A stretch of 64,000 nucleotides of DNA from positions 744,001-808,000 of the forward strand of contig WJXW01000015.1 in the NCBI GenBank assembly GCA_015832175.1. Reading direction: 5' to 3'. The notes under the pieces were generated by a model. The model was not told the origin of the DNA and ran no database searches. It saw only the letters and a list, made by a program, of their open reading frames with translations. Below are positions 54,072-64,000 of this stretch, one piece after another; position 1 is the stretch's first letter, and every line of letters begins with the position of its first letter. Made by a program: the position numbers and the translations under genes. The stretch is from Paraphaeosphaeria minitans. Lineage: Eukaryota; Ascomycota; Dothideomycetes; Pleosporales; Didymosphaeriaceae.

Positions 54072-55880
54072 TTATTTATCTTTCAAGAGGGATATTAGTC
54101 TTTGGACGGGGTCTTGATCTGACTGTGAGTATGTATAGAAAGCATTACTCGGGATTGCTTCCAAGTGAGCTTTAACGGTTTCGAGCTCGTTCAAAACCTG
54201 GGGGAACTGTCTTGGAGCGTCCTCGTTGGTAGAAAGACTGTTTTGGAGGATATAGCCTATATTGGTCATGACGTGAGTTATAGAGCTCTCAGGCCATATC
54301 ATGCCGCCAGTCATGAAGGAGTCCTCGATCGTAAGTACCGCGTGAATAACTGGGTACCCTGAGGGTGTTACCCGGCCTCAGTAGAATTCCTTGCACGGTG
54401 GTAGGGGCAGGCTTCCAATCCAGACCGTCTTCTGCGTAGCTTTTCTGAACTGCCTCATCCCACGGGCCACAATATACCAGCCACAATTTCAGTCCGGTCT
54501 TGCACTGGACCCAAGTTCCTTTGAGCGCATCCATGGGATACTCAGAAAAGGATCCCCTCTCCCGTACAGGAGGAATTTGAGACACGCTTCCAAATCCACC
54601 AATCAGGCCAGTTGGAAGCTTAGTTTGCCGATACCGGTCTCCGTGCTGTGGCCGATGGACCGTTTCGAAAGAACGGACAAGAGGCGGTATCGGAGCGTCG
54701 TGACGGCTTCCGGCTCACGGAAAGCCGAACCAAGAATCTCGGCAGACAGACTTAGAACGTTTACCGGATCCTTCCACTCGGCTTCACTGCGCTGCATCTC
54801 GGGACGCTGTCCTCGCTCAGTCAAGCGGCCGAAGAAGTCTTCCAATAGCATGAAACCAGTTAGGTCCTCCTCCTCTTCTTTGCCATTCCTGATGACTGAT
54901 TGTATTGTTGATATTCAATAGTGGTGTCCCACCCTTTGCATTGGGATTGGAACACTTCGAAAGTATCGTCGATCTTCCGCCGAGGTTTTGTTGGAACAAG
55001 CACACAGCTGACGCAATCGGGAGCTTCTGCCCTGAGCCTCTCATCTCGTTCAGTTGTTTGTCAGTGACAGCGAGCACCGGACTGTCCACTTCCGCATCTG
55101 GGGAGCTAATTTCGTAATCACCACGTAGCAGTCCATTCACGTCGGGGACTTCCAGATATTCGGGGGCCAGTGTTGCGATCGGAGCGAAAAAATCTTCTGG
55201 GCTGTTCCCTTTACAGACCCGAAATAGCTCTGCGTACCCTTTTGCCAACTTGTCGAAGGACTCTGGTCCCGCCGTCTGCGCGCGGGGAGAATTTAGAAAC
55301 ACGGTAATTTCTTGGAAGATTTTCTCGATGGTGTCCTTGTACGGGCCCGCATCTGCATTCCCAGCCGCTCGCGCGGGTTGGGCGTAGCAGCTGAGGCTGG
55401 GGCACTTTGTCGTAGAGCTGAGGAGGGTTTACAGTAGCACGTGCTGCTCGGGCCAAAAATCTTGCGGCAACTCGAGCAATACGTCCAATCTTGACCTTGC
55501 TGCTCGCATTCACGCAAAGCCTTTTCCCGCCGTCTGTTTTGGCTGTCCGGTCCCCTTTCTCTGCAAGGGCCACAATATTGTTTAGTGCCGTCCTCCTTGA
55601 CGCTGGCACGCCGAGTACGGCAATTTGTGCAAAGTGATTTTCGGCAATTGTTACACCCAAGCTCAACAGATTTCCGCCCTGGCTTCTCCCCACACGTTTC
55701 GCAATTCGGCAGGGGGTCTTTGCCATGATTCGTTCGAGGTTTCGCATGCAGTTTTGCAGTTCGAGGCGTTACGGGGCTGCGCAGGTGAGGTGCGGGTGCT
55801 GCCGCGGGATTGGCGGTGCGGGGAATTGGCGGTGCTGGGAATTGGCGGTGCTGCTGCGGGTTTGCGCTTGGCATGCGCAA
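54072..55880 (-). pseudogene. Cys-rich/cupin (JmjC-like) fungal protein, frame broken near the C-terminus
   Basis: The first exon (about 55880-55406) has a Pro-rich lead and a Cys-rich region: CETCGEKPGRK, CNNCRKSLCTNCR, YCGPC and YCSSCRK, a zinc-binding layout. A 53-nt intron (55405-55353) leads to GPYKDTIEKIFQEI and SFDKLAKGYAELFRVC. A 67-nt intron (54955-54889) leads to EEEEDLTGFMLLEDFF and then TGIGKLSFQLA. The cupin part reads KGTWVQCKTGLKLWLVYCG, ILLRPGNTL, then VIHAVLTIEDSFMTGGMIWPESS in another frame, so a small indel lies near 54355; another shift or unseen intron is near 54600. The end, NSLSTNEDAPRQFPQVLNELE, is family-like. JmjC-like relatives may be 2-oxoglutarate oxygenases, but the Fe ligands cannot be confirmed. 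Confidence 0.6.
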
Positions 55881-58590
55881 CTACCAATCGATGGTTGCCC
55901 CGCCGCGTCAATTGAAGCCTCGACCACCACAACGTCGACTCGAGGTCGAACCATGTCCCTCTCCACTTCTCCCCGCCCCTCGTCCTGTTTCTTGCACACT
56001 TGCAAGCGACGGCAGCTTGACAGTTGGGAGAGCTCGCGCCCGCGCCCCTGAAAGAAGAAACGCAGTGTTGGGCTAGGCGAGATAGCGGCGAACGACGAGA
56101 ACATGTTCGTGCGTTCCCCCAATAGCAACGCGTCGCGCCCAAAAAAAAGAGAGCATTGAGAAGAAGAGCAACGCCCTCGCCATCGAAAAATCAGCGCCAA
56201 TTTCCCGACGACGCGTATTCGCTAACGACATCGGCGAAGCGACCCCTCGCCCGGACGGCTTCGGACGTAGCGCATACCCCATTCCTAATCTCTCGTACAT
56301 AGAGGCTCTTGCCAACGAGCCTATCGAATACGGCGACGACCTCCAGGCCCGTTCGCCTACACGACCGCACACACAGTCGCAATCTTCCAACCCTTCGGCC
56401 AGTCCCAAGAAGATTACTTCTTTATGGAACGTTGGCAATGGGGTGACATTCACACACTTGGCAAACACGATCGCCTCGAAACGAGAACAACCGCGGTGGA
56501 AACGGACTTGCGCTCCTGGAGAAGCTGGAAGAAGTGGGCCACCCTCATTCCAACATTCCAGTTTCTCGGTCGCTGATTGGCGACGCTTCGCTTTCGAGCT
56601 GGACCGTGCCTCACCTCACCAAAACGGTACGCCAGCCTCTGCAGGTAGCTTTTTCTAGTGTGCAGTAGAATTATGACCTCTCACGTGACTTCGCGTCACA
56701 CTCGCGTTGCCGCCTACTGCTGCCTACCTGGCGCCGACTCTACGCACCTGTATATCTTTCTAGCTAAATACCTTCGTTAGCAATAAACCCAGTCCTCATC
56801 CTTCCTCCTCACATACCTTTAGACTATATCTTGACCGTGGTGTGGTGAGGGGTTGTGTTAGATTATCGCGTGATGAGAATCGTCAAGTATCTCATGAAAA
56901 AGTGATCATTGATTGTTCGTTTTGTGTTTTCTTGTTTTCTTGTTGAATGCATGCCAAGCAAGGGAGAACACCGTTTTCGGGATAGGTACAGGTGCGCCAG
57001 CCACCTCGCAGTGCTGATGACCATGTAATCGGACAGGTTGTGACATGGCGCCTCGGCTAAGAAAACAGCCAATGAGAGGCTGGTTCGATCCTGATCCCCT
57101 CATTCTTCCATATCCGCCAGCACAAGCTCTTTCTAGACAATTGGGTTGGCATCTCCCAAGTGAAAGTGCCTCTAGCAGGACCTGCCACAGGAAAAGCAGC
57201 GATTCTGGTAATCGAATTTGCTGCCATAGAACCGTGTGGTTATGGGCATCAGGGTTAGGGTAAGGTTGGATGAGGCGGCGGTCACACCCGCGAGAGTGCG
57301 TTCCGAGATGAGGATGGAAAACTAAAAGCGAAGACACTTCGAGTCGCGAAGGATCCCAGGAAGCGATGTTTATATAATGCCACATGCAAGTGGCAGGTAG
57401 CAACAGTAATGTGGCTTTGATTCAATTACCGTCACCAGATTTCACCCACATTAGTTGTCCGTTGCAGCAGTCCACCATTCGTATTGGGGAGCAAGTACGA
57501 ATTGAGAGCTCTACAGGTGTTCCCTGGAATATGGCGCATCGCAAGATACCATGCAGCCATGTTCCAGTCTACCTTAGACCTGCGCTGCTCTATTGTACAA
57601 GATCGCGACTCTTCTCCGCTTCCCACCCGTTATGCACCCTTTCCCCAATCGTAAACGTGTAACCATGTTCCCATCCATACCTAAATAAGGCTGCATATAT
57701 TGCGTCCTTTCCGTACAGAAGAAGCTGTATTCAGTCGGTATTATCCCAGCGTCAGTTACTGTGTCCGCTCGCTCGGTATGAAGTCAGCGAGTCGGGCTAA
57801 TGTCAGAGTGGGTAGAATGGAGGTACACTGGAAGTGTCTGCATCACATTAGGATCGACGATACTGCCTAGTCAACATTCTGGAGGAGTATATAAGGCGAC
57901 GAATCTGGTATCATACCAATCACATTATGTTCACGGTAGTGACCATGACGATAACTCCGGAATACTCGCTTAACTCCGTCATCTCATCAGCGTGTTGAAG
58001 TCCAGTGTAAACAGAACATTTGGAAGCACCTTTTCAAAACAATTCTAAATCCCCAGTAGCTTAGATCACTAGAGCTCTCCATTCCTCTCATATAATGGGA
58101 CAAGTGAAACAGTACGGATTAGAGCCATCAACTAAGTGTATTCCCTGTTGCACTCTTGTTCAGACCCTCGACTTGACGGCTCCAATCGTGCTTTTTTCCT
58201 TATCCCATATGATGAGGGGAATGGAGACCTCTATACTTTCCACCTCTTGAGGTTTGAGATCATTTTGATGAAGTGTTTGAAAATGCTCATTTTGCAACCG
58301 ACTTCATGCGCTGACGAGACGACGGATTCAAATCTTGCAAGGCGGACTTCATAAGGGTTCCAGCCCGCTATTCGTATAGCGATCGGGTGAAATGGCTAAA
58401 TTGTTTTCATTCCAACTACTAACTGTATGATGCCGTCTTTCTTAGGGACTCTACTTGGTAGGTTTAATGCATTGCTCGGTTACGGCCAGCACACATGGTT
58501 GGGCGATAAAAATATATTGTATGAAGATGCGGAAGTACGAGGGTTTTTCCACACAGGGGGCGGCAGAAATATCTTATAGTTAGTTTGCTT
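55881..58590. other. Gene-poor region with one uncertain open frame
   Basis: A plus-strand frame of about 180 codons without an in-frame ATG runs to the stop at 56658 and contains RRVFANDIGEATPRPDGFG, YIEALANEPIEYGDDL and SLWNVGNGVTFTHLAN. Its composition is natural, but after about 56500 other frames look equally plausible, so it is probably a broken gene of unknown family. Nothing was recognised between 56.7 and 58.6 kb. Confidence 0.35.
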
Positions 58591-58593
58591 GAT

Positions 58594-59035
58594 GCGGAAA
58601 ATGGGGGAACCTGAATCTCGACCGCATCGTTCAACAGCAACTCGAACAGTGGAAAGAGACCGTTGAATCGGCGAAAGAGGAGACCGAAGCCATCGAACAC
58701 GCATCAAAAACAAACATTCAAGCTTCGCTACGTAGTAGACAGAGTTTGGTGAGAGACGTTCAGCTAGAATCTAATTTGTCTTCGCTCCTAGAATTGAAAT
58801 ACCGTGCGGTAGAGGTCTCGATGCAGCATTCTTCGGACATGCCCTACTCCAGTAGTGAAGATGTATTCAACTTCGCCTCTAGTCAAGCCTGTCCTTCAGC
58901 ACGCATGGTAGCTAGAAGCCCTTGTGGAGTTCGGTCTCCAAAACGATTGAGACGCGCTTGTGAAGCTTGTCGGTGTACTTATTGTAGACAGCGGCGAGGT
59001 GCTTCGGTGGCTTCTCGCAGCACTCGAGCATAGCA
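58594..59035 (+). other. Open coding-like stretch, unassigned
   Basis: Open from 58594 with no ATG near its start. The first 50 residues are helical and charged (EQWKETVESAKEETEAIEHA). From 58912 it overlaps the cyclin fragment on the other strand and is then probably only its antisense. Could be one exon of a decayed gene. Confidence 0.3.
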
Positions 59036-59352
59036 GACAATAACGAGCGAAGCTGACGTGACGTATACCTGGAAGAATGGACGTGAGCTTGCGACTAGAA
59101 ATGTTAGCGGTCAAGCATATTGGAGGCGTGAACGCTTACCCAGTCACCCTTCCGCAACACGAAACGGGCCAAGCAATGAGCACCAGCGGCAAGGAAGCTT
59201 GGCTTGTACCCAACAAAATGCTCGTCTGTCATGACAAGCTTGAGAAAGTATTTGGCAAACGTGCGGGTCTCCAAATCGTAGTCATCAGCCCTACTAGATT
59301 GTCGGAGGAAGCTCAGAGCGGCCAATGTGCGAAGGATAGCGGATAGTTTCAT
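58912..59352 (-). pseudogene. B-type cyclin, C-terminal domain only
   Basis: Exons 59352-59140 and 59094-58912 with a 45-nt intron (GTAAGC...TTCTAG). It reads LSFLRQSSRADDYDLETRTFAKY, the segment at the junction of the two cyclin folds (FLRR.SKADDYD in fungal cyclin B), then SFLAAGAHCLARFVLRKGDW and LECCEKPPKHLAAVYNKYTD. The Cdk-binding N-terminal cyclin box and the destruction box are absent; the sequence upstream of 59352 shows no cyclin similarity. The remaining frame is open for 131 codons. A truncated copy of a mitotic cyclin gene. Confidence 0.8.
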
Positions 59353-59877
59353 ATCTGTGAGTGGTTGAAACGGAAGGAAACGATTCCCAAGAGGTGTTCG
59401 TAGGGTGGGCAATTCATGTTAAGAAAGGACAGTAATTACGTGCCTTGCAAATCCAATTTCATTGACTATGGTTTTAGAACGGCTTGTAGGGCGCCTCACA
59501 TCTCAGCATAGTATGACACGCGGTAGAGCGCCTTCCTCTTTTGCCATGCACCATGATAGCTGGCTCTGTTATCCTAGCAAGTCAATACCTGCTGTATTAG
59601 GAGGGAGGCGACAGCTGCAGCTGCGTCCGAGGTGCTTACCAGCGCCATCAGCCTCGACGCGGCAACTGAACTCGGAAAGCGACGTAAACTATTAACAACA
59701 TCAATCAAACGTTCCAACGCCGCAGACTAACACCAAGCAACATCACCGTAATCAGCGTCACGAGTTTGAAGCGTGGGATGTGTATGCACTCAGCATCGAT
59801 ATCAGCATGCTTGGCGCGCCATATCAGCAGGAGAGGGGTCTTGCCTAAATTCTACTTTCCCAAATGCCGCCCGTCTG

Positions 59878-60657
59878 ATGCCATCTCCAGCAATGTCGCT
59901 TCTTAGCCTGCCTTACGAGTTACTACTGCTCATAGCAGAGCACCTGGAATCTGAAACGAACATCCTTGCCTTTGGAAAAGCGAACCGCCGCCTTTATCAT
60001 CAACTCAACAGCCTTCTTTATCATTACAACGTACAGCATTCTGGAGGCTCAGCGCTCTTGCGGACGACCCAACATAGGCAGGAAACAGCCGTCCAGAAGG
60101 CCCTACGTGCTGAAGTTAACGCGCGAGGTATATATCACCACCAAGCACTGGCCAAGGCATCATACGATGGCAATCAGGCATTTGTGAGGTTACTGCTCGA
60201 AAATGGCGCCGACATCAACACGCAAATTGGAGTTTTCGGCAATGCACTCCAGGCGGCTGCATGGAGAGGGCGCGAGATAACTGTGAGGTTTCTGCTTGAG
60301 AAAGGCGCCAACGTCAACGCACATGGTGGATACTTTGGCAACGCACTTCAGGCAGCTTCATGGGGATGTCACAAAGAGACGGTCGAGCTACTGCTCCACA
60401 GTGGCGCCGACATCAACGCGGAGGGTGGCGAGCACAGCAACGCACTTCAGGCGGCTTCATGCGCAGGTCACGTGGCAATTGTAGAGGTTCTGCTTGAGAA
60501 TGGAGCCGACGCCAACGCGCTGCGAGGCGAGTACGGCAGCGCACTCTATAGGGCTTCAGAAGGAGGGTACAAGGCGGTTGTAGAGCTACTACTTGACGAT
60601 GGCGCTGACGTCAACGCGCATGGTGGACTACACGGCGATGCACTCAGCACCTCGTGA
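59878..60657 (+). CDS. F-box/ankyrin-repeat protein, C-terminally truncated
   Basis: 259 aa from ATG 59878 (a second ATG, 59893, starts exactly at the F-box). MSLLSLPYELLLLIAEHL is an F-box, followed by LAFGKANRRLYHQLNSLLY. From residue ~85 there are about five and a half ankyrin repeats of 35 aa: ALAKASYDGNQAFVRLLLENGADIN and on, each with GNALQAA(S/A) and LLL..GAD.N. The last repeat stops in GDALSTS, where AAS is expected, so the repeat domain is cut off. Probably an SCF substrate adaptor or an ankyrin protein of the expanded fungal family; frame open, function unknown. Confidence 0.78.
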   Translation: MPSPAMSLLSLPYELLLLIAEHLESETNILAFGKANRRLYHQLNSLLYHYNVQHSGGSALLRTTQHRQETAVQKALRAEVNARGIYHHQALAKASYDGNQAFVRLLLENGADINTQIGVFGNALQAAAWRGREITVRFLLEKGANVNAHGGYFGNALQAASWGCHKETVELLLHSGADINAEGGEHSNALQAASCAGHVAIVEVLLENGADANALRGEYGSALYRASEGGYKAVVELLLDDGADVNAHGGLHGDALSTS

Positions 60658-61188
60658 AGATGATTTTGAATCTACACCAGTCGAAAGGTTTGGACGTCTT
60701 AATTCTTGCTATGTTATTGCATAAGGAAGAAAGCACGATCAGAGCCGTGTGCCAGGGGGGTTTAAGCAAGGGTACAACCGGAAAGATACTCAATTACTTG
60801 GTTCCAATTTTGATTTCTCCCCTGTCCCATAATATGGAAGAAATCAAGAGCTTTAGTACTTTCAGTAGCTGTTGAGTTGAAGTCATCTCAAGGAGAGGCT
60901 CGGAAATGGTTGTTTTGCAACGGACTTGATGGACTGAAAACCTTGCTAAGCAGGTTTGATACGGGGACCCGGACCGCTGTATTTTCAGCAACTCAGTGAA
61001 GTGACTGAACGAATTCTACTCCATTTACCAACTGTACGTGCTGAAGCAATTGATTGAGCAGAAACTAATGATATTGTATTGAAGGGCGGCGCGGCGCTGT
61101 GTATATATGGACATCATCCACGCTCCAGCCACACACATGTGACTGTTTCAGCCACAGTGATCTTCAACAATGTTAAGCTGACTGAGTT
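60658..61188. other. No recognisable gene
   Basis: No continuation of the ankyrin repeats was found in any frame. A tatata-containing stretch precedes the exonuclease relic. Confidence 0.4.
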
Positions 61189-61980
61189 GTGGGGATTGAC
61201 GCCTCACTAGATAACGACAACCTACTGAAGATCAACCGAGCCGCTCGTTTATCACATTCCGCCATCTCAGCCCTTCGAAACAATGACGTGCGCCCAACAT
61301 TAAAAGGCATCGCTACGACAGTGGACTACCATAATGATGCCTTTATCACGATGATTCTAACTGATTGTGATATAATTCAGGCCAATGTCGGTCAGATCCT
61401 CGGTCGCGTTTCTATCGTGGATTATGAGAGTCAGACCATCTTCGACATACTCGTGTGCTACCCGGAACCAATCGAAATTACAAACACACATCAAGAGTAT
61501 TAGGGAGCGACTGGGACGGTATCGACCCACAGAGCGGTGCGCGGCCATTCTCTGGAGTCCAAACACGACTGCTTGAGCTATTTTATAACCACATTGTGAT
61601 CGGGCACGATTCACAAAAAGATCTAAGAGCCATCTCGATGAATCTGCCACCTTGCGTCTCATGGCTCCAAGGTTTTTCTCGATTCGTGATCCCCATCGCC
61701 TTCGACATGACTGTCCGGGACACACAGAGAAATATAATGGATACCGAAAGTATGCCAATCGTGGCGCCCAGCAGGTGCTAGGTCATTCAATATAGTAGGG
61801 TCGGCCTCTAGCGTTGAGGATGCTCTTGCAATTATGGAAGTGTATCGCAATGCTGATGTGGCTATCGACCAAGGGTATAAACTACGAAAGGATCATCCAG
61901 CAGTACAGGAAGATAGTGATCGTAGGCTTATCTCTAGTATTATTATTCCTACAACTGTTTTGAGGTTTGTGTAGTACCAC
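61189..61980 (+). pseudogene. REX4-like 3'-5' exonuclease relic
   Basis: The first frame has MILTDCDII and LGRVSIVDYESQTIFDILV (ExoI region of DEDDh RNases; the expected D-C-E is D-C-D here). A frameshift near 61500 gives GSDWDGIDPQSGARPFSGVQ and HIVIGHDSQKDLRAI (ExoII, VGH...D in relatives), and after more breaks ASSVEDALAIMEVYRNAD (ExoIII-like). Family members process rRNA in the nucleus. Frameshifts, stops after 61780 and the altered acidic residue make it non-functional. Confidence 0.72.
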
Positions 61981-62660
61981 AGGCAGTGAGTCCTCAAACA
62001 CGCGAGGAGAAAGTCCTTGACCAGAAAGAAAAGGGACCGACAATCCTAGGAACTGAGCTGCTGTCTATGCACTGCGTTTTCACACTCCCTATGTGACAGC
62101 GCAGCAGATTGACATTCTACTGATGAGGTGTCAGATAGTTCTGCATCTGATGATGCGACAGGTGTAAATGCATACTTTTGTGACGGGCTTATATGTCTGC
62201 TGCTGGTAGCTCTAGGTCAGTGTCAAGCGAATTGCGCCTGAAGTGGCTTGGGAATGAGTACTGATGGCGAATGGTATGGCGGCGTCCGCTTTAACCCTAC
62301 GCCGGTCTGCGATTATAAGGTTGGACACCAATGGCTGCGGAGACCGCCTTACCTCTTGTTGCAGCTTTGGCCTTGAGTTTGAAGATGCATTATACCTTGA
62401 TCCGAGCAGTATGTTTGGCACCGTCCAAATAGAGGAACATGGATGAAGCTCTCTAAATATCTCTCGCAAACACAGCTCTCTCAGAACTGCAGATTTAGGA
62501 ACACTCCGCAATGACGCCATCCTCAAGCCTACCCAGCAAGTACTTCTTTACGGCGCAATGTAGGAGTGCAGCATGCGTCAATTCGGATATACGGGACGGA
62601 GGATAGGATTTCAAGCTATTTTAAAGCTTTGAACTCCACTCCTAGTAATCTGCTGCTTTC
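61981..62660. other. No recognisable gene
   Basis: Open frames below 105 codons on both strands, no motif. Confidence 0.4.
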
Positions 62661-62665
62661 GAAAG

Positions 62666-62935
62666 TCAATCAGTGATATTTTTCTGATCCGCTAAGAGGA
62701 ACACCTGCGCATGGATCAGAAGTGGATACTCATTCAACCCCTCAACCAATGTCTCATCATAATCCATGCTGTAGAAGAAACCGATTATTCCTGCCAATCG
62801 CTCGTAGAGCACATGTCCTATATCGATAACGCCCTCCCGTTGTTCCTGAACCTGGTCACGAGTAAGTCTGATCTTGAGAGCGGAAGAGGAACGTTTCAAG
62901 TTTGGAAGGCCCGTCACATGCTTTGTTAGATACCG
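62666..62935 (-). pseudogene. BTB/POZ-domain fragment
   Basis: On the minus strand: RLTRDQVQEQREGVIDIGH, RLAGIIGFFYSMDYDETLVEG and LNEYPLLIHAQVFLLAD. The last two segments correspond to the middle and distal helices of a fungal BTB domain (F..F.Y..DYD..., then L..A.V+.LADKY). The start of the domain and everything after ADQK are missing. Confidence 0.6.
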
Positions 62936-62995
62936 CCGATAAAGCACAAATGATAAACACGATCGACCGAGATTGTTCCGAGATCCTGCGTGCAA

Positions 62996-63282
62996 TCCCT
63001 GGGACCAACCAGGCGCATCCGCCTAATCGGCACATAGCGTGATTATGCTTGCTCTACACATGGAGTCCGCTTGCAGCGTTTGGTCTTTGAGTAACTCTAT
63101 CTAAACAAATTCAGATTGCCTTTGAACAGATCTTGATATTCCATCGCCGCTTGCGTCAGAGTGAACAGTGCGACGATTAATGTCAGCGTCTTGCGAAAAG
63201 CCTTTCATACAAATACAATGACTCTTTCATGTATAAAGACGACATCGTCTGACACCAATCACGTCTTCCAGAAAATACCACG
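62996..63282. other. No recognisable gene
   Basis: Short spacer between two BTB-type relics. Confidence 0.4.
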
Positions 63283-63912
63283 ATGCCTTCTCCGCTTGTC
63301 ATTCTCGACGTCTCCGGCTCCCTGTACAGGACGCACAAGAGTACAAGCTTCTTCATATTTTCGAAATCTCATTGCTAGATGGGACGACTGCTGCAATAGA
63401 CAAGAAGAAGACTCTTTCTTTGTCGATGCCGACCCGGAAATCTTCCAGAATATCCTTAGCTTCATGCAGCGGCCATCACAGTTTCCGTTATTCTGGACAA
63501 AGACAATCAAATTCGACTACGCACTGTACGAAAAGCTCGAAGCAGAAGCAGACTACTTCCCTTCGATGACTTGCGCGACTGGATCAGAAATAAATGTCGC
63601 CTCGAGTCTGTCAAGACTGTCATCGAAATAAAGGCAGTATCCGAATACGAACTTGACAAATATCAGAGGCAAACTAGTCACGACACAAACTCCGAATTGC
63701 AGATCCTTTTGGGTTCATACTCAGGAGAAAAGCGATTCGGTAATTCGTGCGAGATTCATGAAGGCATTGGGAGTGTACGGGGCTGCAATTCTTGCTGTGA
63801 ACTCATGCGCGCTTTTGGACCATACTATGATGATGCACCTAAAAAACTCACCCTAGTGAGTAAAAGGATAGAGTTTGATCAAGCTATCTGTACGAATAAA
63901 CTCGACCCTTGA
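63283..63912 (+). pseudogene. BTB/POZ (T1-type) gene with two frameshifts
   Basis: The start at ATG 63283 reads MPSPLVILDVSGSLYRTHKST, the first strand of a K-channel-tetramerisation-like BTB domain. The frame is lost near 63340-63370. A second frame gives ARWDDCCNRQEEDSFFVDADPEIFQNILSFM and FDYALYEKLEAEADYF. A third, from about 63565, gives DDLRDWIRNKCRLESVKT and then a conserved tail (LLGSYSGEKRFGNSCEIHEG, CNSCCELMRAFGPYYD) to the stop at 63912. Two single-base indels would account for everything. Such proteins are usually Cullin-3 adaptors. Confidence 0.75.
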
Positions 63913-64000
63913 ATGGTTTCAAAATGATGCAGGGTTAAGACACAGTATGAGTTTCAAGGAATGTAGGCTTTACGGCATACCGTCTGCTATACAATGCTCG

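Noticed and set aside
55211..55747. 178-codon minus-strand frame
   Set aside because: Runs in a different frame through the Cys-rich exon and its intron; the zinc-ligand spacing is only in the annotated frame.
57060..57110. Possible tRNA (ggttcgatcc box)
   Set aside because: No matching A box, no acceptor-stem pairing and no cloverleaf could be drawn.
58746..59033. Plus-strand frame over the cyclin fragment
   Set aside because: From 58912 it is the antisense of two exons with clear cyclin B similarity; only the part before 58912 was kept as unassigned.

Overview
The window is a nuclear chromosome segment of a filamentous ascomycete, most likely a dothideomycete-type fungus. The grounds are GT-AG introns of about 45-65 nt, a HET-S/HeLo-type gene beside an NB-ARC/TPR receptor, a DUF3435 tyrosine recombinase, a DUF7924 gene and a PD-(D/E)XK-like gene, Fot1/pogo transposons, and C-to-T style nonsense changes in transposon copies that resemble repeat-induced point mutation (RIP). 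No database was searched; family names come from recognising motifs.

Layout. 0-8.6 kb: mostly gene-poor, with one spliced DUF7924 gene (3632-5300), a chimeric relic in front of it, a broken F-box gene and a NACHT relic. 8.6-11.9 kb: a head-to-head pair made of a HeLo-domain gene (minus) and an NB-ARC/TPR NLR gene (plus); both carry the same short Gly/Asn/Gln amyloid-type motif, so they look like a receptor/executioner pair. 12-19 kb: a transposon nest, with an intact pogo/Fot1 element and a mutated relative of opposite orientation abutting on one shared TA, both inserted six codons before the end of an older transposon-type ORF. 19.4-25.1 kb: a five-exon DUF3435 recombinase, an unrecognised minus-strand gene, a MYND-finger gene and a spliced frataxin gene. 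26.5-30.1 kb: a Tc1/mariner-like element with ~185-bp inverted repeats, a DDE transposase and a second gene homologous to the interrupted ORF at 17-19 kb; the inverted repeats place the same 5'UTR intron in front of both genes. 30.4-34.9 kb: two nucleotidyltransferase-like loci (one broken), a two-exon PD-(D/E)XK-like gene and a dynamin-stalk relic. 35-44.6 kb: sparse, with a degenerate minisatellite (38.57-39.41 kb), an EthD-domain gene, an F-box gene and a dead Fot1-like element. 46.5-64 kb: an endosulfine gene among relics of a NACHT receptor, a phytochrome, an enoyl-reductase-type dehydrogenase, an AIM9-like kinase fused to a polyketide-synthase scrap, a cupin/JmjC-like gene, a cyclin B C-terminus, an F-box/ankyrin gene, a REX4-like exonuclease and two BTB genes.

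Overall this is a gene-poor, transposon-rich accessory region with an unusually high density of frameshifted or truncated copies of normal fungal genes. The genes that read cleanly after splicing are DUF7924, HeLo, NLR (with one very short intron), DUF3435, MYND, frataxin, the mariner-element pair, the pogo transposase, one nucleotidyltransferase-like gene, the PD-(D/E)XK-like gene, EthD and endosulfine. Splice sites were placed by eye from consensus signals, reading-frame continuity and remembered family sequence.
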